Of a stretch of 64,000 bases of DNA, positions 26,983 through 36,545 are shown piece by piece. The translations under genes and the position numbers were made by a program. This DNA is from Dickeya lacustris. Its GTDB lineage: Bacteria; Pseudomonadota; Gammaproteobacteria; Enterobacterales; Enterobacteriaceae. Within the stretch, counting starts at the first letter, position 1. Each line of letters begins with the position of its first letter. Location of the stretch: positions 3,658,001-3,722,000 of the forward strand of contig NZ_CP114280.1 in NCBI RefSeq assembly GCF_029635795.1, given 5' to 3'. Under the pieces are notes generated by a model. That model did not search any database, was not told where the DNA came from, and worked only from the letters and a program-made list of their open reading frames with translations.

Positions 26983-27807
26983 ATGAGTACGCAATTATCC
27001 GAGGGGTATTTACAGCGTTTTAGCGGTACGGCGCGTTTATATGGGCAGCGGGCGTTATCGCTTTTTGCCGGGGCGCATGTGTGCGTGATTGGCATTGGCG
27101 GTGTCGGCTCGTGGGCGGCAGAAGCGCTGGCGCGCACCGGTATTGGCGCAATTACGTTGATAGATATGGATGATGTGTGCGTCAGTAATACCAATCGTCA
27201 GATTCACGCCCTGCGCCAGCATACCGGGCAGTTGAAAACCGAGGTGATGGCCGAGCGTATTTTGGCTATCAATCCAGAGTGCCGGGTGAACTGTGTGGAT
27301 GATTTTATCAGTGCCGATAACGTGGCTGAATTACTCCAGCACAACTTCAGTTATGTGATTGATGCCATTGACAGTGTGCGCCCGAAGGCTGCATTACTGG
27401 CCTGGTGCCGCCGCCATAAAATTCCGGTTGTAACCACCGGTGGCGCAGGCGGGCAAATTGATCCTACCCGCATTGAAGTCGCTGATTTGGCGAAAACGAT
27501 TCAAGATCCGCTTGCCGCCAAACTGCGTGAGCGCCTCAAGCAGGATTTTAACATCGTTAAAAATAGCAAAGGCAAACTCGGTATTGACTGTGTGTTTTCC
27601 AGCGAGCCGCTAATGTACCCGCAGCCAGACGGCACGGTATGCGCATCGCGCAGTAGTGCCGATGGCGTGAAACGCATGGATTGTTCGGCTGGCTTTGGCG
27701 CTGCCACCATGGTGACGGCGACCTTCGGGTTTGTCGCGGTATCTCATGCGCTTAAAAAAATGATGGCGCGCGATGCCCGGTTAGCCGCGCAGCATCAGTC
27801 TTCCTGA
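26983..27807 (+). CDS. tcdA: tRNA threonylcarbamoyladenosine dehydratase TcdA (CsdL)
   Basis: E1-like (ThiF/MoeB/UBA) ATP-dependent enzyme that closes the cyclic form of N6-threonylcarbamoyladenosine at tRNA position 37. It works with the CsdA-CsdE sulfur system. The 274-residue protein has the nucleotide loop [21 protein letters not shown] (about residues 36-56), the acidic [13 protein letters not shown] motif and the C-terminal hydrophobic patch. It overlaps the end of convergent csdE by 13 bases, as these neighbours also do functionally. Confidence 0.95.
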   Translation: MSTQLSEGYLQRFSGTARLYGQRALSLFAGAHVCVIGIGGVGSWAAEALARTGIGAITLIDMDDVCVSNTNRQIHALRQHTGQLKTEVMAERILAINPECRVNCVDDFISADNVAELLQHNFSYVIDAIDSVRPKAALLAWCRRHKIPVVTTGGAGGQIDPTRIEVADLAKTIQDPLAAKLRERLKQDFNIVKNSKGKLGIDCVFSSEPLMYPQPDGTVCASRSSADGVKRMDCSAGFGAATMVTATFGFVAVSHALKKMMARDARLAAQHQSS

Positions 27808-28238
27808 TGGGCGATGGCTCGCACCCGTTCGGCGAGGGCATGGAGACCACCGGCACGCGAGGCGCTCAGTTCTTCACGCAGCCCCAACGCGTCAAACAGC
27901 GCCAGCGGGTCTTGCTGGCGCAGCGCCTGCGCGCGCTGCCCTTCCACAGCCGTGAGCAGAATAGCCAGCAGGCCGCGCACAATGCGCCCGTCGCTGTCGC
28001 CGTAGAAATGCAGCGTGCCGTCTTCCCTGCGCTGATAACCGAGCCAAACGCGGTTTTCACAGCCTGACAACGCAATAGCCGGGGCGCGCAGCGTTTCAGG
28101 CAAGGTTGGGAGCGATTTGGCCAGCAGAATCAATTGGCGGTAGCGCTCTTCCCAACTGCGGCAGGCGGCAAAGCGCGTCAATAGCATGGCGGCGGGAATG
28201 TCGGTGCCAAACGGGTGATGGGTTGTTTCAGTCGTCAT
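27795..28238 (-). CDS. csdE: Cysteine desulfurase sulfur acceptor subunit CsdE
   Basis: SufE-like sulfur acceptor that takes persulfide sulfur from CsdA, 147 residues. The acceptor cysteine is in [13 protein letters not shown] (about residue 61), within the SufE family signature. The gene begins 3 bases past the csdA stop, so the pair is a tight operon. It feeds sulfur to TcdA-related tRNA chemistry and possibly Fe-S assembly. Alternative reading as SufE itself is unlikely, since no other suf genes are nearby. Confidence 0.95.
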   Translation of the reverse strand: MTTETTHHPFGTDIPAAMLLTRFAACRSWEERYRQLILLAKSLPTLPETLRAPAIALSGCENRVWLGYQRREDGTLHFYGDSDGRIVRGLLAILLTAVEGQRAQALRQQDPLALFDALGLREELSASRAGGLHALAERVRAIAHQED

Positions 28239-28241
28239 GAT

Positions 28242-29447
28242 TCAATCTGCCAGTAATTCCAGAGCGTGATGGAGAGCCTGGATAAAGTGTGCGACATCCT
28301 GCCATTGATTATAAGGCGCAAAAGAGGCGCGCAACGTTCCTTCAACGCCCAGCGCACTCATCAAGGGTTGCGCGCAGTGGTGCCCGGCGCGTATTGCGAC
28401 GCCTGATTGCGCTAACAACGTCGCTAAGTCGTGATGATGTATCCCGTCAACGGTGAAGGACAGCAGGCTTGAGCCGTTCGCGCGAAAACTGCGAAATCCG
28501 GCAACAGTGCTTAACTGTTGCTCTGCGTGTTCGGCCAGCATGACGCTATGCTTGTCTGCGCCGTGCCGGTCTTGCTGGCACCACCAGTCGATGGCCGCAG
28601 CCAGCCCTAATACGCCAGCAATGTGCGGTGTGCCTGCCTCAAAACGCTGTGGAATCGCCTGTGGGGTAAAACCGTCAAATGACACCTGGCTCATCATTTT
28701 GCCGCCGCCAAGCCAGGGCGGCATGCTCTCGAGCCATTCCGTCTTGCCATACAGTACGCCAATACCCGTCGGGCCAAACAGCTTGTGACCGGAAAACGCG
28801 TAAAAATCGATATCCAGTGCGCTGACATCCACCGGGCAGTGAACAACGCCCTGGGCACCGTCAACCACCACGACGGCCCCCGCCTGATGCGCGAGGGCGA
28901 CGGCGCGCTGTAAATCCGGCATTGCCCCCGTAACGTTAGACATCTGGCTGATGGCCAACAGGCGGGTACGTGGCGTAAGCAGTGCGGGCAGCGCCTCAAG
29001 CGATGGCTGATAGTCGTGACCCATCGGGAGTTTGACCACGCGTGCTCCGGTTTGCTGCGCGACCATTAACCACGGAATCAGGTTGGCGTGATGCTCGGTT
29101 TCGCTGACCACAATCTCGTCACCGGGTTGCAGACGGGGTCTGGCATAGCATTGCGCCACCAGATTGATAGACTCCGTGGTGCCTCTGGTCCAGATAACGC
29201 TGCGTGCCTGTGGTGCGCCGATAAAATGAGCGACCGTTTCTCGTGCGTGTTCAAAGGCATCGGTTAACCGCCTGGCGGATGGATGCTGGCTGCGATGAAC
29301 ATTTCCGGTTTCGGCGCTATAGCAGTGCTCTACAGCACGAATGACCGCGTTCGGTTTCAAGGCGGTGGCGGCGCTATCAAGATAGACATTGCCGCTATCT
29401 AACGCTGGAAATTGCTGGCGAAAAGGCTCGGGGTTAAACGGTTTCAT
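28242..29447 (-). CDS. csdA: Cysteine desulfurase CsdA
   Basis: PLP-dependent class V aminotransferase-fold enzyme that removes sulfur from cysteine (and selenium from selenocysteine), forming an enzyme persulfide. The PLP lysine is in FYAFSGHKLFGPTG. The catalytic cysteine lies in IRAGHHCAQPLM (near residue 358), and SETEHHANLIPW stacks on PLP. The 401-residue length matches the family. First gene of csdA-csdE. Confidence 0.96.
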   Translation of the reverse strand: MKPFNPEPFRQQFPALDSGNVYLDSAATALKPNAVIRAVEHCYSAETGNVHRSQHPSARRLTDAFEHARETVAHFIGAPQARSVIWTRGTTESINLVAQCYARPRLQPGDEIVVSETEHHANLIPWLMVAQQTGARVVKLPMGHDYQPSLEALPALLTPRTRLLAISQMSNVTGAMPDLQRAVALAHQAGAVVVVDGAQGVVHCPVDVSALDIDFYAFSGHKLFGPTGIGVLYGKTEWLESMPPWLGGGKMMSQVSFDGFTPQAIPQRFEAGTPHIAGVLGLAAAIDWWCQQDRHGADKHSVMLAEHAEQQLSTVAGFRSFRANGSSLLSFTVDGIHHHDLATLLAQSGVAIRAGHHCAQPLMSALGVEGTLRASFAPYNQWQDVAHFIQALHHALELLAD

Positions 29448-29652
29448 GGTGTTCCTCTGCGAAGAGGCTGATCCTGTCCCATTTTCTTATTGGATACAAG
29501 TTTTGTGCAGGGCTGAACATAGTGTAACGACTGAATATAGTGTAACGGCGCGATCGGAAAAAAGCGTCTGGTTCAGGAGTAAACACGAATGCGTGGCAAT
29601 GAAAACGGCGGCTGTCGCGAGAGGGGGGCTTGGGTAAAAATATTTATTGGGC
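29448..29652. other. csdA upstream region with an 18-base-period tandem repeat
   Basis: No gene is supported. Two 17-base copies, ctgaacatagtgtaacg (29513-29529) and ctgaatatagtgtaacg (29531-29547), differ at one base and lie head to tail. Each contains atagtgtaacg, so they may be a small regulator-site pair or slippage product in the csdA 5' region. Confidence 0.5.
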
Positions 29653-29850
29653 AAAAAAAAGCACCGCAAACTGCGGTGCTATGCAAAAATCACTTAGACA
29701 GACAGGGTAAATGTACAGGAAATGAAAGGTAGCTTGGCTACCAAGCGTCTGAAATGCAGACAGTAAACAAATAGCAAACACAACATCACAACCACAAGCC
29801 AAAAGCACAGCCGTTAACCTTTTGCGCTTTTCGTTCCGGCTCAGGGAAGT
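29653..29850 (-). ncRNA. gcvB: GcvB small regulatory RNA
   Basis: Hfq-dependent small RNA that represses many amino acid and peptide transporter mRNAs. It is transcribed divergently from gcvA, as in E. coli. The 5' end acttccctgagccggaacg matches E. coli GcvB apart from one inserted C. The G/U-rich target-binding region R1 reads ggttgtgatgttgtgtttgc. Further on, the segment tttcctgtacatttaccctg and the terminator agcaccgcagtttgcggtgc with eight T residues are conserved. R1 appears shorter by one TTGTTGTG-like unit than the E. coli sequence as I remember it. An open frame of 86 codons across this RNA is spurious. Confidence 0.95.
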
Positions 29851-29856
29851 GGCGCT

Positions 29857-29885
29857 ACTATAGGTATTTGCTGGTGCATCCTCAA
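29857..29885 (-). promoter_or_regulatory. gcvB promoter
   Basis: On the minus strand: -35 ttgagg (29880-29885), 17-bp spacer, -10 tatagt (29857-29862), with the RNA starting six bases downstream at 29850. In E. coli GcvA activates this promoter and represses its own divergent one. Confidence 0.8.
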
Positions 29886-29972
29886 CGGACAATTTATAAT
29901 GCATCGGATTATAAAAACTAATGGCAGATGATGGGGCTTCCCTGAGTGTGCCAGATATGAAGAATCCGGTTT

Positions 29973-30899
29973 ATGTCTAAACGATTGCCGCCCCTCAATG
30001 CGTTACGTGTTTTTGATGCGGCGGCCCGCCATCTCAGCTTTACCCGAGCCGCTGAAGAGTTGTTTGTCACTCAGGCTGCCGTCAGCCACCAGATAAAATC
30101 ACTGGAGGATTTTCTTGGCCTGAAATTGTTCCGCCGCCGTAACCGCTCACTGTTGTTAACGGAGGAAGGGCAAAGCTATTTCCTCGATATTAAAGAAATT
30201 TTCTCTGCGTTGAATGAGGCTACGCGTAAGCTACAGGCGCGCAGTGCCAAAGGCGCATTAACGGTGAGCTTGCTGCCGAGCTTTGCGATTCACTGGCTGG
30301 TGCCGCGTCTGTCGAGCTTTAATTCGGAATATCCCGGCATTGATGTTCGTATTCAGGCGGTAGACCGTGAAGAGGAGCGCTTGTCTGATGATGTGGACGT
30401 GGCGATTTTCTATGGCCGAGGCAACTGGCCCGGCCTGAGAGTGGAAAAACTCTACGCAGAGTATCTGCTGCCCGTGTGCGCGCCGCAATTGCTGGCTGGC
30501 GAACATCCGTTAAAAACGCCGGAAGACCTGGCATGGCATACGCTATTGCATGATGCCTCGCGTCGTGACTGGCTGGCCTATACGCGTCAATTAGGTATTG
30601 CGCAAATCAATGTGCAGCAAGGGCCGATTTTCAGCCACAGTGCGATGGTGCTACAAGCGGCGATTCATGGGCAAGGTGTTGCTCTGGCGAATAATGTGAT
30701 GGCCCAGACGGAGCTTGAAGCAGGCCGACTGGTGTGTCCGTTTAATGATGTGCTGGTCAGTAAAAATGCGTTTTATCTGGTTTGCCATGACAGTCAGGCG
30801 GAACTCGGTAAAATAGCCGCTTTTCGTCAATGGATCCTCGCGCGGGCGGCGAGTGAGCAGGAAAAATTCCGCTTTCGCTATGATAACTCGTCGCGCTGA
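29973..30899 (+). CDS. gcvA: LysR-family transcriptional regulator GcvA
   Basis: Regulator of the glycine cleavage system: activates gcvTHP and gcvB when glycine is plentiful, and represses itself. The 308-residue protein has an N-terminal winged helix-turn-helix (LSFTRAAEELFVTQAAVSHQIKSLED, residues about 21-46) and a LysR effector-binding domain. Its N-terminus SKRLPPLNALRVFDAAARH is near-identical to E. coli GcvA. It is divergent from gcvB, and followed by ygdD. Confidence 0.96.
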   Translation: MSKRLPPLNALRVFDAAARHLSFTRAAEELFVTQAAVSHQIKSLEDFLGLKLFRRRNRSLLLTEEGQSYFLDIKEIFSALNEATRKLQARSAKGALTVSLLPSFAIHWLVPRLSSFNSEYPGIDVRIQAVDREEERLSDDVDVAIFYGRGNWPGLRVEKLYAEYLLPVCAPQLLAGEHPLKTPEDLAWHTLLHDASRRDWLAYTRQLGIAQINVQQGPIFSHSAMVLQAAIHGQGVALANNVMAQTELEAGRLVCPFNDVLVSKNAFYLVCHDSQAELGKIAAFRQWILARAASEQEKFRFRYDNSSR

Positions 30900-30958
30900 T
30901 GTTGCCGTTTGGCGCGTTAATCACGCATCGTATTGAAAATAAGGGTTTGGGCTAAACA

Positions 30959-31354
30959 ATGAATAGCCGTTTCATGCTGATGTTTGCTGCTATTAGCGGG
31001 TTTGTGTATGTCGCACTGGGCGCGTTTGGCGCACATGTGTTGAGTAAAGCGCTGGGTGAGGCTCAAATGGCCTGGCTGCATACCGGATTACAGTATCAGG
31101 CCGTGCATACGCTAGTGATATTGGTGCTATCGGTGGCAATGTATCAGTGGGCGAGTGTCTGGTTTTATTGGAGCGCAGTGTTGCTGGCGTTGGGGACGGT
31201 GCTATTTAGCGGCAGTTTGTACTGTCTGGCGCTCTCGACCCTGCGTTTTTGGGTGTTTGTCACGCCGGTAGGAGGCGTCTGCTTCCTGGCGGGATGGGTG
31301 TTATTGTTAATCGGAGCCCTACGTCTTAAAGGCAGGGCTGAGTCGCATGAATAA
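30959..31354 (+). CDS. ygdD: DUF423 membrane protein YgdD
   Basis: Small inner-membrane protein of unknown function, 131 residues with about four hydrophobic segments. It has the DUF423 features [12 protein letters not shown] near the N-terminus and [11 protein letters not shown] in the third segment. It overlaps rlmM by eight bases, so the two are probably translated in a coupled way, but no functional link is known. Confidence 0.92.
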   Translation: MNSRFMLMFAAISGFVYVALGAFGAHVLSKALGEAQMAWLHTGLQYQAVHTLVILVLSVAMYQWASVWFYWSAVLLALGTVLFSGSLYCLALSTLRFWVFVTPVGGVCFLAGWVLLLIGALRLKGRAESHE

Positions 31355-32447
31355 AGTCATTTTGTACTGTCGCCCCGGTTTTGAAAAAGAGTGTGCGGCG
31401 GAGATAACGGATAAAGCTGCACACTATGAGGTGTATGGGTTTGTTCGCGTAAAAGAAAACAGCGGTTATGTCATTTTTGAATGCTATCAGCATGAGGATG
31501 CCGATCGTTTAATCAAAACATTGCCGTTTAACGATCTGGTGTTTGCCCGTCAGATGATGGTGTGCGGCGAGCTGTTGCGCGATCTGCCGCCCGATGACCG
31601 TATCACGCCTATTGTTGGGATGTTGACCGGGGTCATTGAGCGGGCTGGAGAGCTGCGTGTTGAAGTGCCGGACACCAACGAAAGCAAAGAGCTGATGAAG
31701 TTCTGCCGTAAGTTTACGGTGCCGTTGCGTGCAGCATTACGCGAAAACCGTATTTTATTGTTGCAGGAAAAGCGCGGTCGTCCGGTTATCCATGTGCTGT
31801 TTATCGCACCGGGCTGCTGTTATGTCGGATACTCTTACAGCAATAATCATTCACCATTTTATATGGGGATTCCCCGGCTGAAGTTTCCTGCGGATGCGCC
31901 AAGCCGCTCAACCCTGAAACTTGAGGAAGCCTTTCATGTGTTTGTGCCAGCGGATGAGTGGGATGAGCGCCTGGGCAGTGGCATGTATGCGGTGGATTTA
32001 GGGGCGTGCCCCGGTGGGTGGACGTATCAACTGGTGAAACGCAGCATGATGGTGTACGCGGTGGATAACGGCCAGATGTCGCCTGCGCTAATGGAAACAG
32101 GTCAGGTGATGCACCATCAGGAAGATGGCTTTCGCTTTGAACCGCCGCGCAATAATATCTATTGGCTGGTGTGTGACATGGTTGAGAAGCCCGCTAAAGT
32201 CACCAGCCGGATGGGTGACTGGCTGGTGAATGGCTGGTGTCGTGAGGCTATCTTTAACCTCAAACTCCCCATGAAAAAGCGCTATGAAGAAGTGGTGCAA
32301 AATCTGGCCCAGTTATCACAGCGTCTGGCAGAAAATGGCATTAACTTTGAAGTGCATGCCAAACACCTCTATCACGATCGTGAAGAAATCACCGTGCATG
32401 TGCGGCGTATCTGGGGAGCGATTCCCGGTCGGCGCGATGAACGTTAA
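31347..32447 (+). CDS. rlmM: 23S rRNA 2'-O-ribose C2498 methyltransferase RlmM
   Basis: SAM-dependent enzyme that methylates the ribose of C2498 in the peptidyl transferase region of 23S rRNA. The 366-residue protein has an N-terminal THUMP-like RNA-binding part and a C-terminal Rossmann methyltransferase domain. The SAM loop is [14 protein letters not shown] and catalytic-tetrad Lys and Asp residues surround LVCDMVEKP and [11 protein letters not shown] near-identical E. coli protein sits at the same place. Confidence 0.96.
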   Translation: MNKVILYCRPGFEKECAAEITDKAAHYEVYGFVRVKENSGYVIFECYQHEDADRLIKTLPFNDLVFARQMMVCGELLRDLPPDDRITPIVGMLTGVIERAGELRVEVPDTNESKELMKFCRKFTVPLRAALRENRILLLQEKRGRPVIHVLFIAPGCCYVGYSYSNNHSPFYMGIPRLKFPADAPSRSTLKLEEAFHVFVPADEWDERLGSGMYAVDLGACPGGWTYQLVKRSMMVYAVDNGQMSPALMETGQVMHHQEDGFRFEPPRNNIYWLVCDMVEKPAKVTSRMGDWLVNGWCREAIFNLKLPMKKRYEEVVQNLAQLSQRLAENGINFEVHAKHLYHDREEITVHVRRIWGAIPGRRDER

Positions 32448-32500
32448 CGCGCACTAACGCACACTGTCACTGTCGGGTGCGGTGTCACGCCGGATAACGG

Positions 32501-32521
32501 CCGCCGTCAGTATGACGGCGG
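32501..32521. terminator. Hairpin over the xni stop codon, rlmM/xni junction
   Basis: Perfect 9-bp stem ccgccgtca (32501-32509) and tgacggcgg (32513-32521) with the loop gta. It spans the last codons of xni, between convergent rlmM and xni. No T run follows, so terminator function is only suggested by position. Confidence 0.4.
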
Positions 32522-33289
32522 TGTGGCATGCATCGCTGGCGGCAGGCGTAACTGCTGGAGGTTGCCGTTGAAATGCAAATCGGTTTTGAGGGTCGCCACC
32601 TCGCGGCTACGGTAGGCTATTTCTTGGTGCGACAGCAGCTTGTGACGCCACTTTTCTGGAACCTGGTCTAATTGCTGGTATAACTGCTCTAGCGAATCGG
32701 CTTGCTGGAGCAGTTGTGCAGCGGTTTTAGGCCCTATGCCGTTGACCCCTGGAATTTTGCTACTGCTGATGCCAACGAGCCCCCAGTAATCCGGTAACTG
32801 CTTCGGTTGCACACCAAACTCTTTGGACACGAATGGCGCATCCAGCCAGCGTTTTTGAAAATAATCCCGAATGCGGATAGCCGGGGCAAGTAGCTGACAG
32901 TAGCCTTTATCGGTTGAAACAATCGTGGCCTGGTGCCCCTGCGCGCTGACTTTGCAGGCGAGTGTTGCCGCCAGATCGTCTGCTTCATTTCCCGGCGAGT
33001 GCCAACTGTTTACACCCATCGCAAGAAACGCCTCTTTGATTCGTGGCAACTCTTGTGCCAGCGTATCCGGCATCGGGGTTCGGCCTTCTTTATATTCCGC
33101 CAGCAATTGGTGTCGCCAGCTATAGGTGCGCGGTTCGTCATCGAAAACCGCTACGGCATGGGTGGGCTGGCTGTGATGAATCAATTGGCCTAGCGCATGT
33201 TGGCAGGCATTAAGACAGGGCGAGTTTTGTACGGCGTGAATACGCCGAATCAGGTTAAGTGCATCAACAATCAGCAGGTGTACGGCCAT
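32507..33289 (-). CDS. xni: Flap endonuclease Xni (ExoIX)
   Basis: Homologue of the 5'-nuclease domain of DNA polymerase I, acting on flap structures. The 260-residue protein has [15 protein letters not shown] at the N-terminus, the acidic [12 protein letters not shown] motif, [10 protein letters not shown], and a helix-hairpin-helix [17 protein letters not shown]. Xni proteins are known to lack some of the metal-binding acidic residues of true FENs. The family is often called ExoIX, but exonuclease activity is disputed. Confidence 0.94.
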   Translation of the reverse strand: MAVHLLIVDALNLIRRIHAVQNSPCLNACQHALGQLIHHSQPTHAVAVFDDEPRTYSWRHQLLAEYKEGRTPMPDTLAQELPRIKEAFLAMGVNSWHSPGNEADDLAATLACKVSAQGHQATIVSTDKGYCQLLAPAIRIRDYFQKRWLDAPFVSKEFGVQPKQLPDYWGLVGISSSKIPGVNGIGPKTAAQLLQQADSLEQLYQQLDQVPEKWRHKLLSHQEIAYRSREVATLKTDLHFNGNLQQLRLPPAMHATPPSY

Positions 33290-33340
33290 ATTTATACATC
33301 ATAAGTTGCCGCCATCAATCAATCGATGGCGGCCGGTTGG

Positions 33341-34705
33341 TCATGAGTGGATTTCGTAGCACGGCACGTAATCGCTGCCAGGCAACTTCATACGCTGCTG
33401 GGAGACAAAATCACGCAACAGGCTATCCATGTTTTTCATGATGCCTGCATTACCGTGTAACTTGTATGGGCCGTTTTCTTCAATTGCCCGAATGCCGGCC
33501 TCTTTCACGTTACCGGCGACAATACCGGAAAAGGCTTTGCGCAGCGCAGCCGCCAGCTCTTCTGCGGGTTGGTCGGGGTGCAGATTGAGGTTGGCCATAT
33601 TCTCATGCGTTGGGTCGAACGGTAGCTGCAAATCGGGTGCAATACGCAGTGACCAGTTAAAGCTGTAGGCATCCCCGGTGTGACGGCGATGCTCTTTCAC
33701 CTGCGGCATGGCTTTTTTCATCTGGCGAGCCACTTCAGCGGCATCATTGATGATTATTGAGTAGTAGCGGCGGGCCTGACGACCAAGCGTACTGACAATA
33801 AACTCATCCAGCACCCTGAAGTAATCGGCACTTTCCTGTGGGCCAGTGAGAATGATGGGCAGAACCTGCTCGCTGTTGGCCGGATCCATCATGATCCCCA
33901 ACAGGTAGAGAAACTCTTCTGCCGTACCAACGCCGCCAGGGAAAATGATAATGCCATGGCCGATGCGCACGAAGGCTTCCAGACGTTTCTCAATATCCGG
34001 CATGATGATGAGCTCATTCACCAGCGGGTTAGGCGGCTCTGCGGCGATAATAGACGGCTCCGTCATGCCAATAAAACGCCCATCGCGATAGCGTTGCTGT
34101 GCATGACCCACGGCGGCACCTTTCATCGGCGCTTCCATTGCACCCGGCCCGCAGCCGGTACAAATATTCAATTCACGCAAACCAAGCTGGCTGCCGACTT
34201 TACGGGCGTATAAATATTCGATTTCATTGATGGAATGCCCGCCCCAACACACCACCAGATTGGGATCCTCTCCGACGTGCAGCGCCTTGGCATTACGCAG
34301 AATGGAGAAGACCAGATTGGTGATATGCGTGCTGTCTTCAAGATCGAGGGTTTGGTAGCGGCCTGCATTGGCTATCTGGCCATTTACAAACAGAATATCG
34401 CGCAATACGGCGAATAAGTTGGCCTGGAGAGAGCGGATTATCTGACCATCCACAAACGCTTCTTCTGGTGGATTGACCAGTTCCAGTTTAACGCCGCGCT
34501 CACGACGCAGAACATTGATGTCGAAATCCTCGTAGCGGGAGAGTAACTCCTTGCTGTTGTCCGTCTGGCTACCTGAGTTCAGAACGGCGAGGGAACAGTT
34601 ACGAAATAACCGATAGAGATCGCTGCTGGCGGTGCTTTTCAGCATATCCACTTCCAACTGCGATAATAAATCCATAGACCCTAATGGGCTGATGTGTGTG
34701 ATCAT
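33341..34705 (-). CDS. ppnN: Nucleotide 5'-monophosphate nucleosidase PpnN
   Basis: Cytoplasmic enzyme of the LOG/lysine decarboxylase-like fold that splits purine and pyrimidine monophosphates into base and ribose 5-phosphate; in E. coli it is stimulated by (p)ppGpp. The 454-residue length equals E. coli PpnN (YgdH). The family signature appears in [18 protein letters not shown] (PGGXGTXXE), with [20 protein letters not shown] before it. Divergent from syd. Confidence 0.95.
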   Translation of the reverse strand: MITHISPLGSMDLLSQLEVDMLKSTASSDLYRLFRNCSLAVLNSGSQTDNSKELLSRYEDFDINVLRRERGVKLELVNPPEEAFVDGQIIRSLQANLFAVLRDILFVNGQIANAGRYQTLDLEDSTHITNLVFSILRNAKALHVGEDPNLVVCWGGHSINEIEYLYARKVGSQLGLRELNICTGCGPGAMEAPMKGAAVGHAQQRYRDGRFIGMTEPSIIAAEPPNPLVNELIIMPDIEKRLEAFVRIGHGIIIFPGGVGTAEEFLYLLGIMMDPANSEQVLPIILTGPQESADYFRVLDEFIVSTLGRQARRYYSIIINDAAEVARQMKKAMPQVKEHRRHTGDAYSFNWSLRIAPDLQLPFDPTHENMANLNLHPDQPAEELAAALRKAFSGIVAGNVKEAGIRAIEENGPYKLHGNAGIMKNMDSLLRDFVSQQRMKLPGSDYVPCYEIHS

Positions 34706-34965
34706 GCTACTCCCTGAAACGCAGTGTGCGACGACAGTTGTTCAAGATGTTTGTTCAACACGCAGGTGCAATACATGGGTGTCGTACCCTTTAGCGCCTT
34801 TTCACCTTAACGTGCCGATGCGTATTTTGCCAAGGCATGCTGAGGCTGACACCGCAAAGTTGCGCGGCATTACGCATTTTTATGCCTATTCTATCGACGA
34901 TGGCCGTGCTGGTCGCGATAAGATAGAGCGCGATAAAACAGACGTTCACCGATTTGAGAGGCAAG
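34706..34965. other. ppnN-syd divergent gap lacking queF
   Basis: No gene is supported in this 260-base gap. In E. coli the queuosine gene queF lies here between syd and ppnN; no QueF-like peptide is visible in any frame. The region should contain promoters for both flanking genes. Confidence 0.5.
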
Positions 34966-35514
34966 ATGGAACAGCAGGTTGTTCAGGCATTAGCGGATTT
35001 TACCCAGCGTTATGTCGGTTTATGGCAGCAGCAAACCGGGCATGCGCCCGCCAGCGAGGAACTATACGGCGTCGCATCGCCCTGTATTGTGACAACGCAG
35101 CACAATCAGATCTATTGGCTGCCTGAGCCCAATGCGGCATCAACCCGGCTTGATGGCGTGGAGCGTGCGCTGGAGATTCAGTTACATCCAGATGCCCATG
35201 CTTTTTTCACGGCGCAATATGCGGGGGATATGCGCTGCCGTTTTGAGGAGATCGACTGCACGCTACTGCAAGTCTGGAGTGAAGAGGATTTTGTCAGGAT
35301 GCAGGAGAATTTAATTGGTCATCTTTTGACACAGAAACGGTTAAAATTATCACCTACGTTATTTCTTGCCACAACAGATTCAGAAATGATGCTAATCTCT
35401 TTGTGTAATTTGAGTGGTGAAGTGGTGCTGGAAGAGTTTGGAACGCGAACGCGTCGGGTTCTTTGCGGCAGTCTGAGTGATTTTCTGTCTAAATTATCAC
35501 CGCTGATTTCATAA
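34966..35514 (+). CDS. syd: SecY-interacting protein Syd
   Basis: Peripheral inner-membrane protein that binds SecY and may check proper SecY-SecE assembly. The 182-residue sequence begins [17 protein letters not shown] and matches the family throughout (for example [29 protein letters not shown] in its mid part). A start 12 bases upstream is possible, but this ATG has the better ribosome site (gagaggcaag). It precedes the RsmB/CsrB RNA, as in E. coli. Confidence 0.94.
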   Translation: MEQQVVQALADFTQRYVGLWQQQTGHAPASEELYGVASPCIVTTQHNQIYWLPEPNAASTRLDGVERALEIQLHPDAHAFFTAQYAGDMRCRFEEIDCTLLQVWSEEDFVRMQENLIGHLLTQKRLKLSPTLFLATTDSEMMLISLCNLSGEVVLEEFGTRTRRVLCGSLSDFLSKLSPLIS

Positions 35515-35541
35515 TGCTGAATCGCGTTTCGCTTTTCGGCG

Positions 35542-35580
35542 TGTAAGAGATCTCTCACATTATGTGTAAGCCATCTCTTA
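35542..35580 (+). promoter_or_regulatory. GacA/UvrY binding sites upstream of RsmB/CsrB
   Basis: An 18-bp near-perfect palindrome, TGTAAGAGATCTCTCACA, lies at 35542-35559. It is the reverse complement of the known UvrY/GacA box TGTGAGAGATCTCTTACA. A weaker second copy, tgtaagccatctctta, lies at 35565-35580. The distance of about 190 bases to the presumed RNA start matches the distal UvrY site of E. coli csrB. This implies BarA-UvrY (GacS-GacA) control. Confidence 0.88.
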
Positions 35581-35734
35581 TCTTTAATATTAAATTAAGG
35601 TTTCAATTTAATTTTTGCATTATTAATTAATGAATTAATCGCTTCTGTGTGCAAAAGGTGTTTTTGATACGTAAATTGCGCCTTCAGGGTGGCTTGCTGA
35701 TTCGCTTTAATTAATACATCTTATTATTCAGTTT

Positions 35735-36076
35735 AGTAACACGGTAACAAGGCGTGTCGGTGATATCAGGAAGACGTCATACGAGAACTTGTTACATGCC
35801 AGACTCTTTTTTCAGGATGAAATAAGGGACACCTCCAGGATGGAGAATGAGAGCCGGTCTTGGAATACCGGTGGGGCAGGAGCCTAAAGGGAATGCGGTC
35901 ACGGATGATGATGAGGGATCGACCGTCAAGGATGAAAGAGGGAACGTCAGCAAGGATTGTGGGTTAGGAAGACCATCAAGGACAAGTTTTCAAGGACGAG
36001 CAGGGAAGCAACAAGGTGGCGGGATTGCTACAAACGAACCAGAGGGAACCGAGAAATCGGTTCCCTCTTTTCTTTG
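35735..36076 (+). ncRNA. csrB: CsrA/RsmA-sequestering RNA RsmB (CsrB)
   Basis: Regulatory RNA that titrates the CsrA/RsmA translational repressor. It lies between syd and yqcC, the csrB locus. I count about 19 GGA motifs, many as cAGGAt or aaGGAc in predicted loops. The stretches gacacctccaggatggagaa and cagggaagcaacaa match E. coli CsrB. The 3' end is a strong terminator: stem agagggaaccga (36041-36052), loop gaaa, and tcggttccctct (36057-36068) with T residues. The 5' end is uncertain; a possible -10 is tattat at 35722-35727. In plant-pathogenic relatives this RNA controls exoenzymes and virulence. Open frames across it are spurious. Confidence 0.93.
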
Positions 36077-36219
36077 GTATCTCTTTAGCATCGCTTATCG
36101 TTTTCTTTGTTCAGCGCTTGCGTGGTGGCAGGTGCTTTAATGCCAACGGCGCCGGGAGTGCCTGCGGGCAATAACGGTGTTATGCTTTGCCGCCCCGTGA
36201 TGTCGTCTGGAATATTCCT

Positions 36220-36543
36220 ATGAATAACAATCTTGAAGTTAGGCAAGCGTTGTTTGCCATTGAGCAGGCGTTAAAACACAGCCAGCTGTGGCAGGCCGTT
36301 GCGCCTGATGAGGCGGCTTTCGCCAGTCAAGAACCCTTTTGTATCGATACCATGGCTGCTGAACAGTGGTTGCAATGGGTGTTTCTACCCCGTATGCACG
36401 CGTTGCTGGATAATGGCGGCCCTCTGCCGCAACGGTTGGCTATCCTGCCTTATTTCGAGGTGGCATTAAATGACAGCGCACAGTCAGTGACCGGGCTGCT
36501 GGCGCAGTTAGGCCGCTTTGATGCCTTATTTGAGAATCATTAA
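36220..36543 (+). CDS. yqcC: YqcC family protein
   Basis: Conserved small protein of unknown function, 107 residues from the ATG at 36220, resembling E. coli YqcC with the core DTMAAEQWLQWVFLPRMHALLDN. No signal peptide or membrane segment. A start 33 bases upstream is in frame but has no similarity. Two bases separate it from truC, so yqcC-truC-yqcA form an operon; a role tied to pseudouridylation is only inferred. Confidence 0.9.
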   Translation: MNNNLEVRQALFAIEQALKHSQLWQAVAPDEAAFASQEPFCIDTMAAEQWLQWVFLPRMHALLDNGGPLPQRLAILPYFEVALNDSAQSVTGLLAQLGRFDALFENH

Positions 36544-36545
36544 GC

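Noticed and set aside
29644..29904. 86-codon reverse-strand open frame between csdA and gcvA
   Set aside because: It overlies the GcvB RNA, including its terminator, and has no ribosome site or protein family features.
35847..36140. 97-codon open frame downstream of syd
   Set aside because: It lies within RsmB/CsrB; the Gly/Glu/Arg-rich peptide only reflects the repeated GGA motifs.
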